From: Methylobacterium sp. J-070
GTDB taxonomy: Bacteria > Pseudomonadota > Alphaproteobacteria > Rhizobiales > Beijerinckiaceae
NCBI RefSeq assembly: GCF_022829385.1
Contig: NZ_JAKSXX010000190.1
Location: 1 to 64,000, forward strand
Direction: 5' to 3'
DNA: 64,000 nucleotides
Part shown: one piece after another, positions 17,431-25,715 of the stretch
Numbering within the stretch: the stretch's first letter is position 1
Layout: every line of letters begins with the position of its first letter
Translations under genes and position numbers: made by a program
The notes under the pieces: generated by a model
What the model saw: the letters and a program-made list of their open reading frames with translations, nothing else
Databases searched by the model: none
What the model was told of the DNA's origin: nothing

Positions 17431-18183
17431 TCAAAGGTCCAGGGTTTTGCGAGCGAAGCTCTCGATATAATTGACGAGCTTGTCCGACGCGTCACCGGCT
17501 GCCTCGACATCGCGCCGAGCGACCGCCTCGCAAACATCGGCGTGGAGATTGGCGGTCAGTGGCAGATCGGCCGCCTGCTTGTAATGCTGGTACCAGAATC
17601 GTCGCGACAGGGCCGCCATGCTTTCCAAGGAGCGCACGGCGAACTCGTTGCGCGACGCCGTTGCGATCAGCTCGTTGAAGTGACGGTCTAGGCGCATGAA
17701 CGCCAGGTCATCCGACGCCGTGGCCGCATCGCGCATGTCCTGCGCGAGACTGGCAAAGACGTCCCGCTCCTCCTTGGTGGACCGCTCCGCGGCGAGGCGG
17801 GCGATCAAACGCTCCAGCACGCGGCGGGTCTCCAGCAGGCGTAACTGGGTGCGTATGTTGATGTCGGAGACCAGGATGCCGCGCCTGGGCATGACCACGA
17901 CGAGGCCGTCGCGGGCGAGACGCTGCAGGGCTTCCCGGACGGGAGTGCGGCCGATCCCGAGGCGCTGAACCAAATTCTGCTCGCCGAGCACCATGCCGGG
18001 CGGGAGGACAAGCGTCGTGATCAACTCCTCCAGTTCTTGGTAGGCTTTGTCTGTGAGCGTGAGATCGGGCAGGTCTTCCTGGTCGGCGGTCGCGTCGAGC
18101 GTCCCCTTCACGGCCTTCCTCGCCCTCTTCTCACCACGTGGTGCCGCACGGACCGACGTCGTCTTTCCGGTCACGAAGTTCAT
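17431..18183 (-). CDS. GntR family regulator (FadR/FCD subfamily)
   Basis: 250 aa. The N-terminal winged helix-turn-helix domain (about residues 50-115: AYQELEELITTLVLPPGMVL, then LVQRLGIGRTPVREALQRLARDGLVVVMPRRG) is the GntR signature. The C-terminal all-helical FCD ligand domain (about 125-240) has the metal/ligand positions in RLDRHFNELIA and LHADVCEAV. The ATG at 18183 is chosen because AAGGGGGC precedes it; the frame runs open to 18360. The gene is divergent from the MFS carrier at 18349, and a TGATATATC element lies between them, so autoregulation and control of that carrier are likely (inference). Ligand unknown. Confidence 0.88.
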   Translation of the reverse strand: MNFVTGKTTSVRAAPRGEKRARKAVKGTLDATADQEDLPDLTLTDKAYQELEELITTLVLPPGMVLGEQNLVQRLGIGRTPVREALQRLARDGLVVVMPRRGILVSDINIRTQLRLLETRRVLERLIARLAAERSTKEERDVFASLAQDMRDAATASDDLAFMRLDRHFNELIATASRNEFAVRSLESMAALSRRFWYQHYKQAADLPLTANLHADVCEAVARRDVEAAGDASDKLVNYIESFARKTLDL

Positions 18184-18272
18184 GGCCGCCGCCCCCTTAT
18201 CCTGGCCGTTCCGCGCACCGCGGCATCGGCGATCTGCATGGTGCGGCACCCATTCCGGCGCAAGAGCATACG

Positions 18273-18283
18273 TCTGATATATC
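18273..18283. promoter_or_regulatory. Candidate GntR operator, copy 1
   Basis: TCTGATATATC in the divergent region between the GntR gene and the MFS gene. The same 11 bases occur at 19843-19853 ahead of the fatty-acid-hydroxylase operon. Its core TGATATATC is one base short of the perfect palindrome found there. Confidence 0.5.
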
Positions 18284-18348
18284 TTGCGCCGATGAGAAGT
18301 ATCCTGCATGAACATTCCGCACATATCAAAAAGGTGGGGAGGCAGGAG

Positions 18349-19773
18349 ATGGTAGGGCAAATCGCGATACCTGCCGGCGGCGTGCTGCCGGAGCAGGCTA
18401 CGACTGAGACACCCGCCCGCGTCGCGGCGGGCTCGAACGCGGTGATCGCGGCGCGGCTCGAGCGCCTGCCGATGACCCAGTTCCAGCGCACGATCTTCCT
18501 CATCATCGCGACGGCCTGGTTCTTCGACTCGATCGACCTCGGCTCGCTCACCTTCCTGCTGGGCTCGATCAAGACGGAGTTCGGCCTCTCGACGGCCCAG
18601 GCCGGGCTCCTGTCCAGCATGAGCTTCATCGGCATGTTCGCCGGCGCGGCGCTCTCCGGGATGCTCGCCGACCGCTTCGGCCGGAAGCTCGTCTTCCAGA
18701 TCAGCATGGTGTTCTGGGGCCTGGGCAGCGCGTGGTGCGCCTACGCGCCGGATGCGACCATGCTCGGCTACGCCCGCCTGCTCCTCGGGTTCGGCATGGG
18801 CATGGAGTTCCCGGTGGCCCTCGCCATCGTCTCGGAGTTCCTGCCGACAGATAAGCGCGGCCGCTACCTCGCGGTCATGGAGGGCTTCTGGCCGCTGGGC
18901 TTCATCGCGGCGGGCTGCCTCAGCTATGTCCTGCTGAGCTACTTCGATTGGCGCGCGGTCTTCCTGGCGCAGGCCGTGCCGGCCCTGTTCCTGTTCGTGA
19001 TCCGCTTCCTGGTGCCGGAGTCACCCCGATGGCTGGCCGACCGCGGGCGGCATGATGAGGCTGACCGCGTGATGTCGTCCATCGAGTCGAAGGTGGCCGC
19101 GCGCCTGGATGGTCGGCCGCTGTCCGAGCCGAAGGTTCTGCCCGAGCAGGCTCAAGGCGAGCGTCGCTTCTCGTTCCTCGAACTCTGGAGCCCGGGCTAC
19201 GCCAGCCGCACGGTCATGATCTGGCTGACCTGGTTCTTCGCGCTGTTGGGCTTCTACGGACTCACCACGTGGCTCGGCGCCCTGCTGCAGGATGCGGGCT
19301 ACAGCGTCGCCAAGTCTGTGACCTACACGATCCTGATCTCGCTCGCGGGGGTCCCGGGCTTCATCGCCTCGGCCATCCTCGTCGAGCGCTGGGGCCGCAA
19401 GCCGACCGCCGTCCTGATGCTGCTGGGCAGCGCTGTGGCAGCCTACCTGTACGGGCATTCCCCGAGCTTCGGTTGGCTGATCGCCTTCGGGCTGATGATG
19501 CAGTTCTTCCTGTTCGGCATGTGGTCTGTGCTCTACGCCTACACCCCCGAGCTCTACCCCACCCGTGCACGCGCGACCGGGGCCGGCTGCGCTTCGGCCG
19601 TCGGCCGCGTCGGCTCGCTGATCGGCCCCTCCGCCATCGGGCTCATCCTGCCGACGCTCGGTCATGGCGGCGTGTTCGCCTTAGGCGCCGGGTCATTCGT
19701 CATCGCCGCGGCGAGCGTCGGCATCCTCGGCATCGAGACCCGGGGCAGGTCCCTGGAGGCGATCTCGCACTGA
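18349..19773 (+). CDS. MFS transporter, SV2/NiaP-like
   Basis: 474-aa 12-helix carrier. It begins with a soluble N-terminus, then TAWFFDSIDLGSLTFLLG (TM1 with the Asp typical of the family). The MFS loop GMLADRFGRKLVFQI lies between TM2 and TM3, and ESPRWLADRGRHDEADRVM follows TM6, as in sugar/niacin-type carriers. ELYPTRARATGAG after TM10 is the second family motif. This is the pattern of the NiaP/SV2 and aromatic-acid group; the substrate is unknown. The ATG at 18349 has GGAGGCAGGAG just ahead. It is divergent from a GntR regulator and probably controlled by it. Confidence 0.85.
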   Translation: MVGQIAIPAGGVLPEQATTETPARVAAGSNAVIAARLERLPMTQFQRTIFLIIATAWFFDSIDLGSLTFLLGSIKTEFGLSTAQAGLLSSMSFIGMFAGAALSGMLADRFGRKLVFQISMVFWGLGSAWCAYAPDATMLGYARLLLGFGMGMEFPVALAIVSEFLPTDKRGRYLAVMEGFWPLGFIAAGCLSYVLLSYFDWRAVFLAQAVPALFLFVIRFLVPESPRWLADRGRHDEADRVMSSIESKVAARLDGRPLSEPKVLPEQAQGERRFSFLELWSPGYASRTVMIWLTWFFALLGFYGLTTWLGALLQDAGYSVAKSVTYTILISLAGVPGFIASAILVERWGRKPTAVLMLLGSAVAAYLYGHSPSFGWLIAFGLMMQFFLFGMWSVLYAYTPELYPTRARATGAGCASAVGRVGSLIGPSAIGLILPTLGHGGVFALGAGSFVIAAASVGILGIETRGRSLEAISH

Positions 19774-20141
19774 CCGCAGGGGAGGGGAACGCGAGGTGGC
19801 TCGCATCCCCGACCTGCAGAAGGCAGCCCTCGACTGTTGACATCTGATATATCAATGATATTCTTATAGAAGCGTGAGGACGCGAGACCATGTCCCAAGT
19901 GGCACGCGGCGGGAGTGAAGCCGTCTCGCGCCGTCCGTCGAGGATCTGATGGTCACGCGGCAAGCCAGTCCGCGAGAGCCGCTCGTTCCGCGGAGATCAC
20001 GTGGTCACGCGGTGCAGTGTCTGCCGCCGCCCGACCGCCTCATCGAGCGCGCATGGGTTCGCCGACGATGACCGACTGAACAGCTTCGCCGAAGCGATCG
20101 ATACGGCCGCCCAAACAGCATTCGGATAGGGGAGAGATGCA
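19774..20141. other. Intergenic region ahead of the hydroxylase operon
   Basis: 368 bases without a gene. It contains the second TCTGATATATC element (19843-19853), followed by an AT-rich TGATATTCTTATAG that could be a -10-like region. The remainder up to the start at 20142 shows nothing recognisable. Confidence 0.5.
19843..19853. promoter_or_regulatory. Candidate GntR operator, copy 2
   Basis: TCTGATATATC followed by A, so that TGATATATCA (19845-19854) is a perfect 10-bp palindrome. It lies about 290 bases upstream of the hydroxylase gene and repeats the element at 18273-18283. Confidence 0.5.
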
Positions 20142-20933
20142 ATGGAACTCGCGGTCACCAAGATGAGCGAGCGGCAGCGAAACTACCGGGCCAATTACCG
20201 GCAGCGTGTCGCAGGCTGGTACAACGGCTTCCTGCACATCGCGATCATCTACACCATCGGCCTGACGGCGCTGTACATCTACATGTCCAACATCAAGGCC
20301 CCGACCTGGGCAGAGCTCGCCACGGTGCCGGTCGTGTTCCTATTCTGCAACTTCTTCGAGTGGTGGCTGCATCGCTACGTGATGCATCGCCCCCAGAGCA
20401 ATCCGATCGGCCGCGCCGTCTACAACCGGCACACCCTCCAGCACCACCAGTTCTTCACCGATCACGAGATGCGTTTCGCCGACCATCGTGATTATCGGGT
20501 GACATTCTTTCCGCCCTACGCGCTGGCGACGTTCACGCTGATGTCGATCCCGGGCGCCATCGTGCTCGGCAACGTGTTCACAGCCAACGTCGGCTGGCTG
20601 TTCATCACCACGACGACCAGCATCTACATGATCTACGAGTTCATGCACTTCTGCTGCCACGTCGAGGACAACTGGTTCGTCCGCAACATGCCGTTCATCA
20701 ACACGAACCGCCGGCACCACACGGCCCATCACGACCAGTCGATCATGATGGAGCGGAATATGAATCTCACCTTCCCGATCATGGATTGGCTGTTCGGCAC
20801 CTCGGACCTCAACCGCGGCCTCATCGGCACGCTCTTCAACGGCTACGACTCACGCCACGTGAGGACCGACATGCGCAAGACGGCCCGCACGCCCGGAGCC
20901 GCCGAGCCCGGCGCGATGCAGCCGGCCGAGTAA
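20142..20933 (+). CDS. Fatty acid hydroxylase / sterol desaturase superfamily protein
   Basis: 263-aa di-iron membrane enzyme with four or more hydrophobic segments. The histidine clusters are all present in order: HRYVMH (HxxxH, about residue 86), HTLQHHQFF (HxxHH, about 104), HFCCHVED (about 179) and RRHHTAHH (about 199). Members hydroxylate or desaturate C-H bonds of lipids, sterols or carotenoids with O2 at the membrane. The substrate is not evident. GGGGAGAGATGCA precedes the start. It heads a run of four same-strand genes (20142-21926), with the next start 63 bases on. The C-terminal 25 residues are a low-complexity tail. Confidence 0.85.
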   Translation: MELAVTKMSERQRNYRANYRQRVAGWYNGFLHIAIIYTIGLTALYIYMSNIKAPTWAELATVPVVFLFCNFFEWWLHRYVMHRPQSNPIGRAVYNRHTLQHHQFFTDHEMRFADHRDYRVTFFPPYALATFTLMSIPGAIVLGNVFTANVGWLFITTTTSIYMIYEFMHFCCHVEDNWFVRNMPFINTNRRHHTAHHDQSIMMERNMNLTFPIMDWLFGTSDLNRGLIGTLFNGYDSRHVRTDMRKTARTPGAAEPGAMQPAE

Positions 20934-20996
20934 GCCCCCGCCACACGCGACGTGCGGCACCCACAGGGTACCGCCCCGACACCTGGGAGGTCTTCC

Positions 20997-21386
20997 ATGA
21001 GCATGATCGAACCGAACGCCGCCGCACTCGCGTGGTTCGCCCTCTTCGCCGGCGTCGCCAGCGTCGGCTTCTACGTCCTCGCGGGCATGTTCCCGCTCGA
21101 GACCCGCCCCGACCTGAGGAGTCGGCCGCTCGGCCTGCTGCTGCTGGCGGCCAACGTCCTAATGCTGCTGACGCTGGTCGGTGGCGGCATGGCCTACGGC
21201 GCCGCCAACCTGCGGTGGACGAGCCTCGTCATTGTGGGCGGGCTCGCCGTCCTGTTCGCCCCGGGTCTGTTCAACGTCTGGCCCCAGCGCTGGCGTGACG
21301 GCTTGGCCGGGCTCGCCATCGTGCTGGCCGGGCTCGGCGGCGCGCTCGGCCTGCTCCAGCAGGTCAGCTCCCTCTTCACCCTGTAA
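20997..21386 (+). CDS. Four-helix membrane protein, hypothetical
   Basis: 129 aa with four hydrophobic segments: LAWFALFAGVASVGFYVLAG, LGLLLLAANVLMLLTLVGGG, LVIVGGLAVLFAPGLF and LAGLAIVLAGLGGALGLLQ. The connecting loops hold LETRPDLRSRP and WPQRWRDG. No family is recognised. The start at 20997 has GGGAGGTCTTCC ahead. As the second gene of the hydroxylase operon it may be an electron-transfer or scaffold partner, but no haem or iron ligands are evident, so this stays speculative. Confidence 0.65.
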   Translation: MSMIEPNAAALAWFALFAGVASVGFYVLAGMFPLETRPDLRSRPLGLLLLAANVLMLLTLVGGGMAYGAANLRWTSLVIVGGLAVLFAPGLFNVWPQRWRDGLAGLAIVLAGLGGALGLLQQVSSLFTL

Positions 21387-21414
21387 GAACAACCACTGCT
21401 CCGGGAGGAACGCG

Positions 21415-21633
21415 ATGCCGTTTCCCATCAAGTTCGGCTTGTCCGTCGCCGTGGCGTTGGCCGCGCTCGCAGGGTGGTTCTACATGGGCTACCTCGGTCA
21501 GACCGGCCCGCGCTGGGCCGTGGCGTTCCTCGGCCCGTTCATGGTCGTCAGCCTCTGGATCTTCCCCGAGGTGATGCGCAACCGCTCCGACGGCCGCACG
21601 CCGCGCCATCAGATGAGGGAGGCGCGCTCGTGA
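21415..21633 (+). CDS. Small two-helix membrane protein, hypothetical
   Basis: 72 aa. Two hydrophobic segments (FGLSVAVALAALAGWFYMGYL and WAVAFLGPFMVVSLWIFPEV) are followed by a short basic and polar tail, MRNRSDGRTPRHQMREARS. GGGAGGAACGCG precedes the start. Its TGA overlaps the GTG of the next gene (GTGA), showing tight coupling. Family not recognised. Confidence 0.65.
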   Translation: MPFPIKFGLSVAVALAALAGWFYMGYLGQTGPRWAVAFLGPFMVVSLWIFPEVMRNRSDGRTPRHQMREARS

Positions 21634-21926
21634 ACAAGGTCTACGTGGGGGACCGCACCATCGACGGGATCGTCGTCACGGTCGACGGCAAGCCGCTCGG
21701 GGAAAAGACCGACACGAAGTGCTACTCGCGCAACGGCTTCGAGTGGAGCTACGAGGGGCCGGAGCCGTCGCAACTCGCGTATGCGCTGCTCGTCGACCAC
21801 CTCGGCGACACGGCCCAGGCGGAACGCCTCCAGCCGCAGTTCATGCGCAGCGTCGTGGCCAATTTCCAGAACGAGTGGGAGATGACGACGGCCGACATCG
21901 ACCGCGTCCTGCAGCGCCTCCGTTAG
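21630..21926 (+). CDS. DUF6166-like protein
   Basis: 98 aa, soluble. Begins VYVGDRTIDGIVVTVDGKPL and continues with RNGFEWSYEGPEPSQLAYAL and LLVDHLGD. This is the layout of small uncharacterised proteins grouped as DUF6166 (GFEWGY-GPAQLALALL-like core). GTG start at 21630 overlapping the TGA of the upstream gene. Function unknown. Such proteins often sit on mobile or accessory DNA, and an IS3 remnant begins about 25 bases downstream. Confidence 0.7.
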   Translation: MNKVYVGDRTIDGIVVTVDGKPLGEKTDTKCYSRNGFEWSYEGPEPSQLAYALLVDHLGDTAQAERLQPQFMRSVVANFQNEWEMTTADIDRVLQRLR

Positions 21927-21949
21927 GCGGGCATGACGGGGAGCTCAGG

Positions 21950-22330
21950 CCGAGCGGCGCACGGCCGGGTCCCGCCCCGCAGCGATGCGCGCGGATCGCG
22001 TCGGATCGGTCCGCCCGAGAATTTCTGTGGCTCCTGCAGCGCGTAGAAGATCTCCTGGCCCAGGCACTCGTCGCGCAGCTTGCCGTTGACGCTCGCACAG
22101 CACCCGTTCTCCCACGGCGAGCCCGGTGCGATGGACTGGCTCTGCGGGCCCGTCTCGGCGACCCATGCGCGCAACGCCTTCGCGATCATCTCGCTGCGCC
22201 GTCCTTCGGTTCAGGGCCATCGTCGCAGCGGATGTGCTCCGGGATGCCGTGCAGGCACATGGCGTCGGCCAGGGCCTCGATCACGCCGAGGCTGTCGACG
22301 CGCCGCGCCACCTTCGGTGCTCGTCTTCTG
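21950..22330 (-). pseudogene. IS3-family transposase (OrfB) remnant
   Basis: The minus strand carries pieces of an rve-type integrase core in broken frames. One piece reads EALADAMCLHGIPEHIRCDDGPEP (the second catalytic Asp region) near 22220-22290. The other reads AWVAETGPQSQSIAPGSPWENG and NGKLRDECLGQEIFYAL (the catalytic Glu region) at 22010-22160. A stop and frameshift near 22200 separate them, the N-terminal half is absent, and the last part is out of register. No terminal inverted repeats were found. Confidence 0.8.
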
Positions 22331-22342
22331 ACCTCGCCGCAG

Positions 22343-22384
22343 GTCCGACCCCTTCAGTCCTGGCCGATCCTCCCAATCCGCCCG
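22343..22384 (-). repeat. Dispersed non-coding repeat, copy 2
   Basis: The reverse complement matches 5186-5227 at 37 of 42 positions. It lies just upstream (minus-strand sense) of the IS3 remnant, between it and tctA. Confidence 0.7.
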
Positions 22385-22480
22385 AACCAATGCCAGCCGG
22401 TCAGGTCATTCAGGTTTGCCGCGCTCGGTCTGATCCGATGGCCCCCGAATCCCGATTGCGAGATCGTGCTTGCGCACGCC

Positions 22481-24007
22481 TCAGCCCTCCATGACGACGG
22501 GACCGTCGGGCACCAGCGCGCCCCGGCGTCGCCAGCGCAGGTAGAGCTGCCCGAGGATCAGGATGGCGCAGACGGTGAGGAAGGCGGCGCTGATCGGGCG
22601 CTCCACGAACACCGTCAGGTCGCCCTGCGACAGCAGCATGGCGCGCCGGAAGTTCTCCTCGAACCGCGGCCCGAGCACGAAGCCGAGGAGGATCGGGGCC
22701 GGGTGGAAGCCGAGGATCAGGAGGAGATACCCGAAGATCCCGATCACCAGCGTCTCGCCGACCTGGAACAGGCTGCTGCTGGTCGAGTAGACGCCGATGC
22801 ACACGAAGAACAGCGCGCTGGGGTAGAGGTAGCGGTAGGGGATCGTCAGCAGCTTCACCCAGATGCCGATCAGGGGGACGTTCAGCCCCATCAGCAAGAT
22901 GTTCCCGACCCAGAAGCTCGCGATCAGGCCCCAGAAGATGTCCGGGTGCTGCGAGATCAGGAGCGGCCCCGGCGTGATCCCCTGGATGGTCAGGGCGGCG
23001 AGCAGCAACGCCATCACCGCGTCCCCGGGGATGCCGAGGCTCATGGTCGGGATGAAGTCGCCCTGGACCGAGGAGTGCGTCGCGGTCTCGGGGGCGGCCA
23101 CGCCCTCGATCGCGCCCCGCCCGAAGCGCTCAGGGGTGCGCGAGATCTTCTTCTCGGCCGCGTAGGCGACGAAGGAGGCGATGGTCGGGCCCGTGCCGGG
23201 GATGAGCGAACACAGGCTGCCGATCAGCGTGCCGCGCAGGATCGGCAGGGCGGAGCGCTTGAGGTCCGCCCCGCTCGGCCGCATGTCGCGCAGGCGCACG
23301 CTCGCGCCGCCGCGCAGCGGCTCGACCTTGTTCACGCTCTTGAGGAACTCGGCGACGCCGAACAGCCCGAGGGCGAGGGCGACGATCTCGACCCCGTCGG
23401 CGAGCTCGGGCAGGCCGAAGGTGAAGCGCTCGTAGCCCGACGTGACGTCGGTGCCGAAGATCCCGAGCAGGAGCCCGAGCGTCGTCATGGCGATGCCCTT
23501 CAGCGCCGAGCCGCGGGCCAGCGTCGAGCCGGCGAGCAGCCCGAGCAGCATCAGCGAGCACACGTCGGCGGGCCCGAACTTCAGCGCCGCCCGCACCAGG
23601 AGCGGCGCGAAGAAGATCATCATCACGATGCCGAACGAGGCACCGAAGAAGCCGCCCAGCATCGTGATGCCGAGCGCCGTGCCGCCCTTGCCCTGCTTGG
23701 TCAGGGGGTACCCGTCGAGGCAGGTCACTGCGTGCGGCGGATGGCACGGCAGGTTGAGCAGGATCGAGCAGATCGCGCCCCCGTACTGGGCCCCGTAGAA
23801 GATGCCCGACAGCATCAGGATCGCGGCCACCGGCGGCATCGCGAAGGTGAGCGGCAGCAGGATCGAGATCGCCGCCATCACGCCCATTCCGGGCAGCACA
23901 CCGACGATGTTGCCGAGCAGGACGCCGACGAAGCACGCCAGGAAGTTGGCCGGCTGGAGGGCGACCCCGAAGCCGTGGGCGAGATCGGTGAGCGCCGTGC
24001 CGATCAT
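22481..24007 (-). CDS. tctA: Tripartite tricarboxylate transporter, large membrane subunit (TctA)
   Basis: 508-aa, about 12-helix subunit of a TTT carrier, which imports carboxylates with a periplasmic binding protein. The family signature is clear: NIVGVLPGMGVMAAISILLP near residue 33, LNLPCHPPHAVTCLDGYPL near 85, and LIGSLCSLIPGTGPTIASFVAYAAEKK plus GAIEGVAAPETA in the second half. GDAVMALLLAALTIQGITPGP follows. It overlaps tctB by four bases (ATGA). It is the last gene of the operon that starts with tctC at 29747. The reading frame runs further upstream to 24238, but only as a shadow of tctB. Confidence 0.95.
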   Translation of the reverse strand: MIGTALTDLAHGFGVALQPANFLACFVGVLLGNIVGVLPGMGVMAAISILLPLTFAMPPVAAILMLSGIFYGAQYGGAICSILLNLPCHPPHAVTCLDGYPLTKQGKGGTALGITMLGGFFGASFGIVMMIFFAPLLVRAALKFGPADVCSLMLLGLLAGSTLARGSALKGIAMTTLGLLLGIFGTDVTSGYERFTFGLPELADGVEIVALALGLFGVAEFLKSVNKVEPLRGGASVRLRDMRPSGADLKRSALPILRGTLIGSLCSLIPGTGPTIASFVAYAAEKKISRTPERFGRGAIEGVAAPETATHSSVQGDFIPTMSLGIPGDAVMALLLAALTIQGITPGPLLISQHPDIFWGLIASFWVGNILLMGLNVPLIGIWVKLLTIPYRYLYPSALFFVCIGVYSTSSSLFQVGETLVIGIFGYLLLILGFHPAPILLGFVLGPRFEENFRRAMLLSQGDLTVFVERPISAAFLTVCAILILGQLYLRWRRRGALVPDGPVVMEG

Positions 24008-24480
24008 GACTGTCCCCAGGCGAGCGGCGGCAGCTGGATGTGCAGGCCGTAGTAGAACAGGGCGCAGCCGAACGCCGCGATCAGGGTCGCGAGGAGGCAG
24101 GCGCCGCGCACCGTCGTCGTGCGGTCGCCCATCGCCGCGATGAAGACGCAGGCGAACGTCGCCGGGAACAGGCCGGCGGTCCGGGCGAGCAGGAGGAAGG
24201 CGAGCATGCCGCCGACGATGCAGGCCCAGCCCCGCCATTCGGGTCGGCTGAGGTCGACGCGGTCGTGGTCGTGCGCGTCGGCGGTCGTCGCCTCCGACAG
24301 CCCGATCCCGAGGCCGCAGGCCACGAGGATGACGCCCATGGCCAGCGGGAAGGCACCCGGCCCGATCGCCGCCAGCGTGCCGAGGCCGTACGTCGCCGAT
24401 TCCACGATGGCGCCGAGGCCGATCAGCGCGGTCAGGACGCCGGCGTAGCGCTCCCTGTGCCGCTGGATCGAGTGAAGCAC
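24004..24480 (-). CDS. tctB: Tripartite tricarboxylate transporter, small membrane subunit (TctB)
   Basis: 158 aa, four predicted helices: YAGVLTALIGLGAIVESA, IGPGAFPLAMGVILVACGLGI, GWACIVGGMLAFLLLARTAG and LLATLIAAFGCALFYYGLH. YGLGTLAAIGPGAFPLA matches the usual TctB motif. The GTG start at 24480 has CCGGAGGGACGC directly ahead and is preferred to the weak frame opening at 24585. It is translationally coupled to tctA (ATGA) and lies 85 bases after the enolase-superfamily gene. Confidence 0.92.
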   Translation of the reverse strand: MLHSIQRHRERYAGVLTALIGLGAIVESATYGLGTLAAIGPGAFPLAMGVILVACGLGIGLSEATTADAHDHDRVDLSRPEWRGWACIVGGMLAFLLLARTAGLFPATFACVFIAAMGDRTTTVRGACLLATLIAAFGCALFYYGLHIQLPPLAWGQS

Positions 24481-24565
24481 GCGTCCCTCCGGTCGTCCTG
24501 ATTTTTCTGTTCTTGCTCGTGCGACGGCCCCGGGGCGTTGCGGGGCCGCGCGATAGGGTGGGGCC

Positions 24566-25705
24566 TCAGACGTAGCAGGGGCCATCGATCAGCGGGTTGG
24601 CGGCGAGGAAGCGCTCGTCGACCTCGACGCCGAGGCCTGGGCCGTCCGGCGGGCACACTCTGCCCTCGGCGTCGAGCCGGTAGGGCAGACCCACCACGTC
24701 GTCGCGGAAGGGGTTGTGCCGGGCCACGTCCCCCTCGAAGTAGCCGGGGTTGTCGACGGCCGCGAGGAGGTGGAGCGTCGCCACCATGTTGATGCCGGTG
24801 GCCGAGGTGTGCGGATTGACCGAGATCTTCCACGCGGAAGCCAGCGCGGCGATCCGCATCGTCTCGGTGATGCCGCCGGTCTTCGACAGATCGGGCTGGA
24901 CGAAGCCGAGATAGCCCGCCTGCAGCGCCTGTACGAACTCGTAGCGGGTGAAGTGGTTCTCGCCGGCGGCGAGCGGCACGGTGCCCAGCCGCGCCGCCTC
25001 GCCGTAGCTGTAGGCGTCGTGGGGTGGGAACGGCTCCTCCAGCCACGCGACCCCCGCCGCCTCGAAGGCCGGCATCACCCGACGGACGTCGTCGACCGTG
25101 TAACCGGTGTTGGCGTCGACCAGGATCTCGACGTCGGCGCCCAAAGCCGCGCGCACCGCCTCGACCCGGGCGATGTCGCGCCGGGGGCTGTCGCCGACGC
25201 GCAGCTTCACCGCCCGGTAGCCGGCGGAGACGTGGGCGCGCGCCTCATCGGCCAGGGAGGCCGGCTCCTGCCAGCCGAGGGAGATGCCGCCGGCATAGGC
25301 CGGAACCGCGCGGGGGCCACCCCCGAGCAGCCGGTAGATCGGCCATCCAGCCGCCTTGCCGCGGATGTCCCACAGGGCGATGTCGAGGCCCGACAGCGCC
25401 ATCGCGGCGGCCGCGCCCATGCCGTGGCTGGCGAGCTGCATCCGGTAGACCCGGGCCCAGACGCCGTTGACGTCGAGGGGATCCATGCCGAGGACGAGTT
25501 CGGACAGCGTCGTGTCGATGAGCTTGGCGATGGCGCCCGGGCAGCGGCCGTGATGGGCCTCGCCCCAGCCGACGAGGCCTTCGTCGGTCTCGACCTTCAC
25601 GAGAACGGCGTCGCGCTTGACCGCGCGGCCGATGCCGAGGCGGACGTTCTGGCCCTCGGGGACCCGGAAGGAGATCGGGACGGACTGGATGCGGGTGATG
25701 CGCAT
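24566..25705 (-). CDS. Enolase superfamily enzyme (mandelate racemase / muconate lactonizing type), paralogue 1
   Basis: 379 aa, probable sugar-acid dehydratase. The capping domain (1-125) is followed by a TIM-like barrel. The acid/base pair KxR is in YRAVKLRVG (about residue 164). Metal ligands are Asp in LVDANTGY (about 193), Glu in WLEEPF (about 220) and Glu in LAAGENHF (about 246). The catalytic His is in VNPHTSATG (about 297). The start has GAGGGAAAGCCC ahead. It sits 10 bases after the D-2-hydroxyacid dehydrogenase gene in the tctC-tctA operon. Precise substrate unknown. Confidence 0.9.
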   Translation of the reverse strand: MRITRIQSVPISFRVPEGQNVRLGIGRAVKRDAVLVKVETDEGLVGWGEAHHGRCPGAIAKLIDTTLSELVLGMDPLDVNGVWARVYRMQLASHGMGAAAAMALSGLDIALWDIRGKAAGWPIYRLLGGGPRAVPAYAGGISLGWQEPASLADEARAHVSAGYRAVKLRVGDSPRRDIARVEAVRAALGADVEILVDANTGYTVDDVRRVMPAFEAAGVAWLEEPFPPHDAYSYGEAARLGTVPLAAGENHFTRYEFVQALQAGYLGFVQPDLSKTGGITETMRIAALASAWKISVNPHTSATGINMVATLHLLAAVDNPGYFEGDVARHNPFRDDVVGLPYRLDAEGRVCPPDGPGLGVEVDERFLAANPLIDGPCYV

Positions 25706-25715
25706 GGGCTTTCCC

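Noticed and set aside
21719-24052. 777-aa plus-strand frame over tctA
   Set aside because: Shadow of tctA and tctB; Glu/Asp/Arg/His-rich repeats typical of antisense GC3-driven frames.
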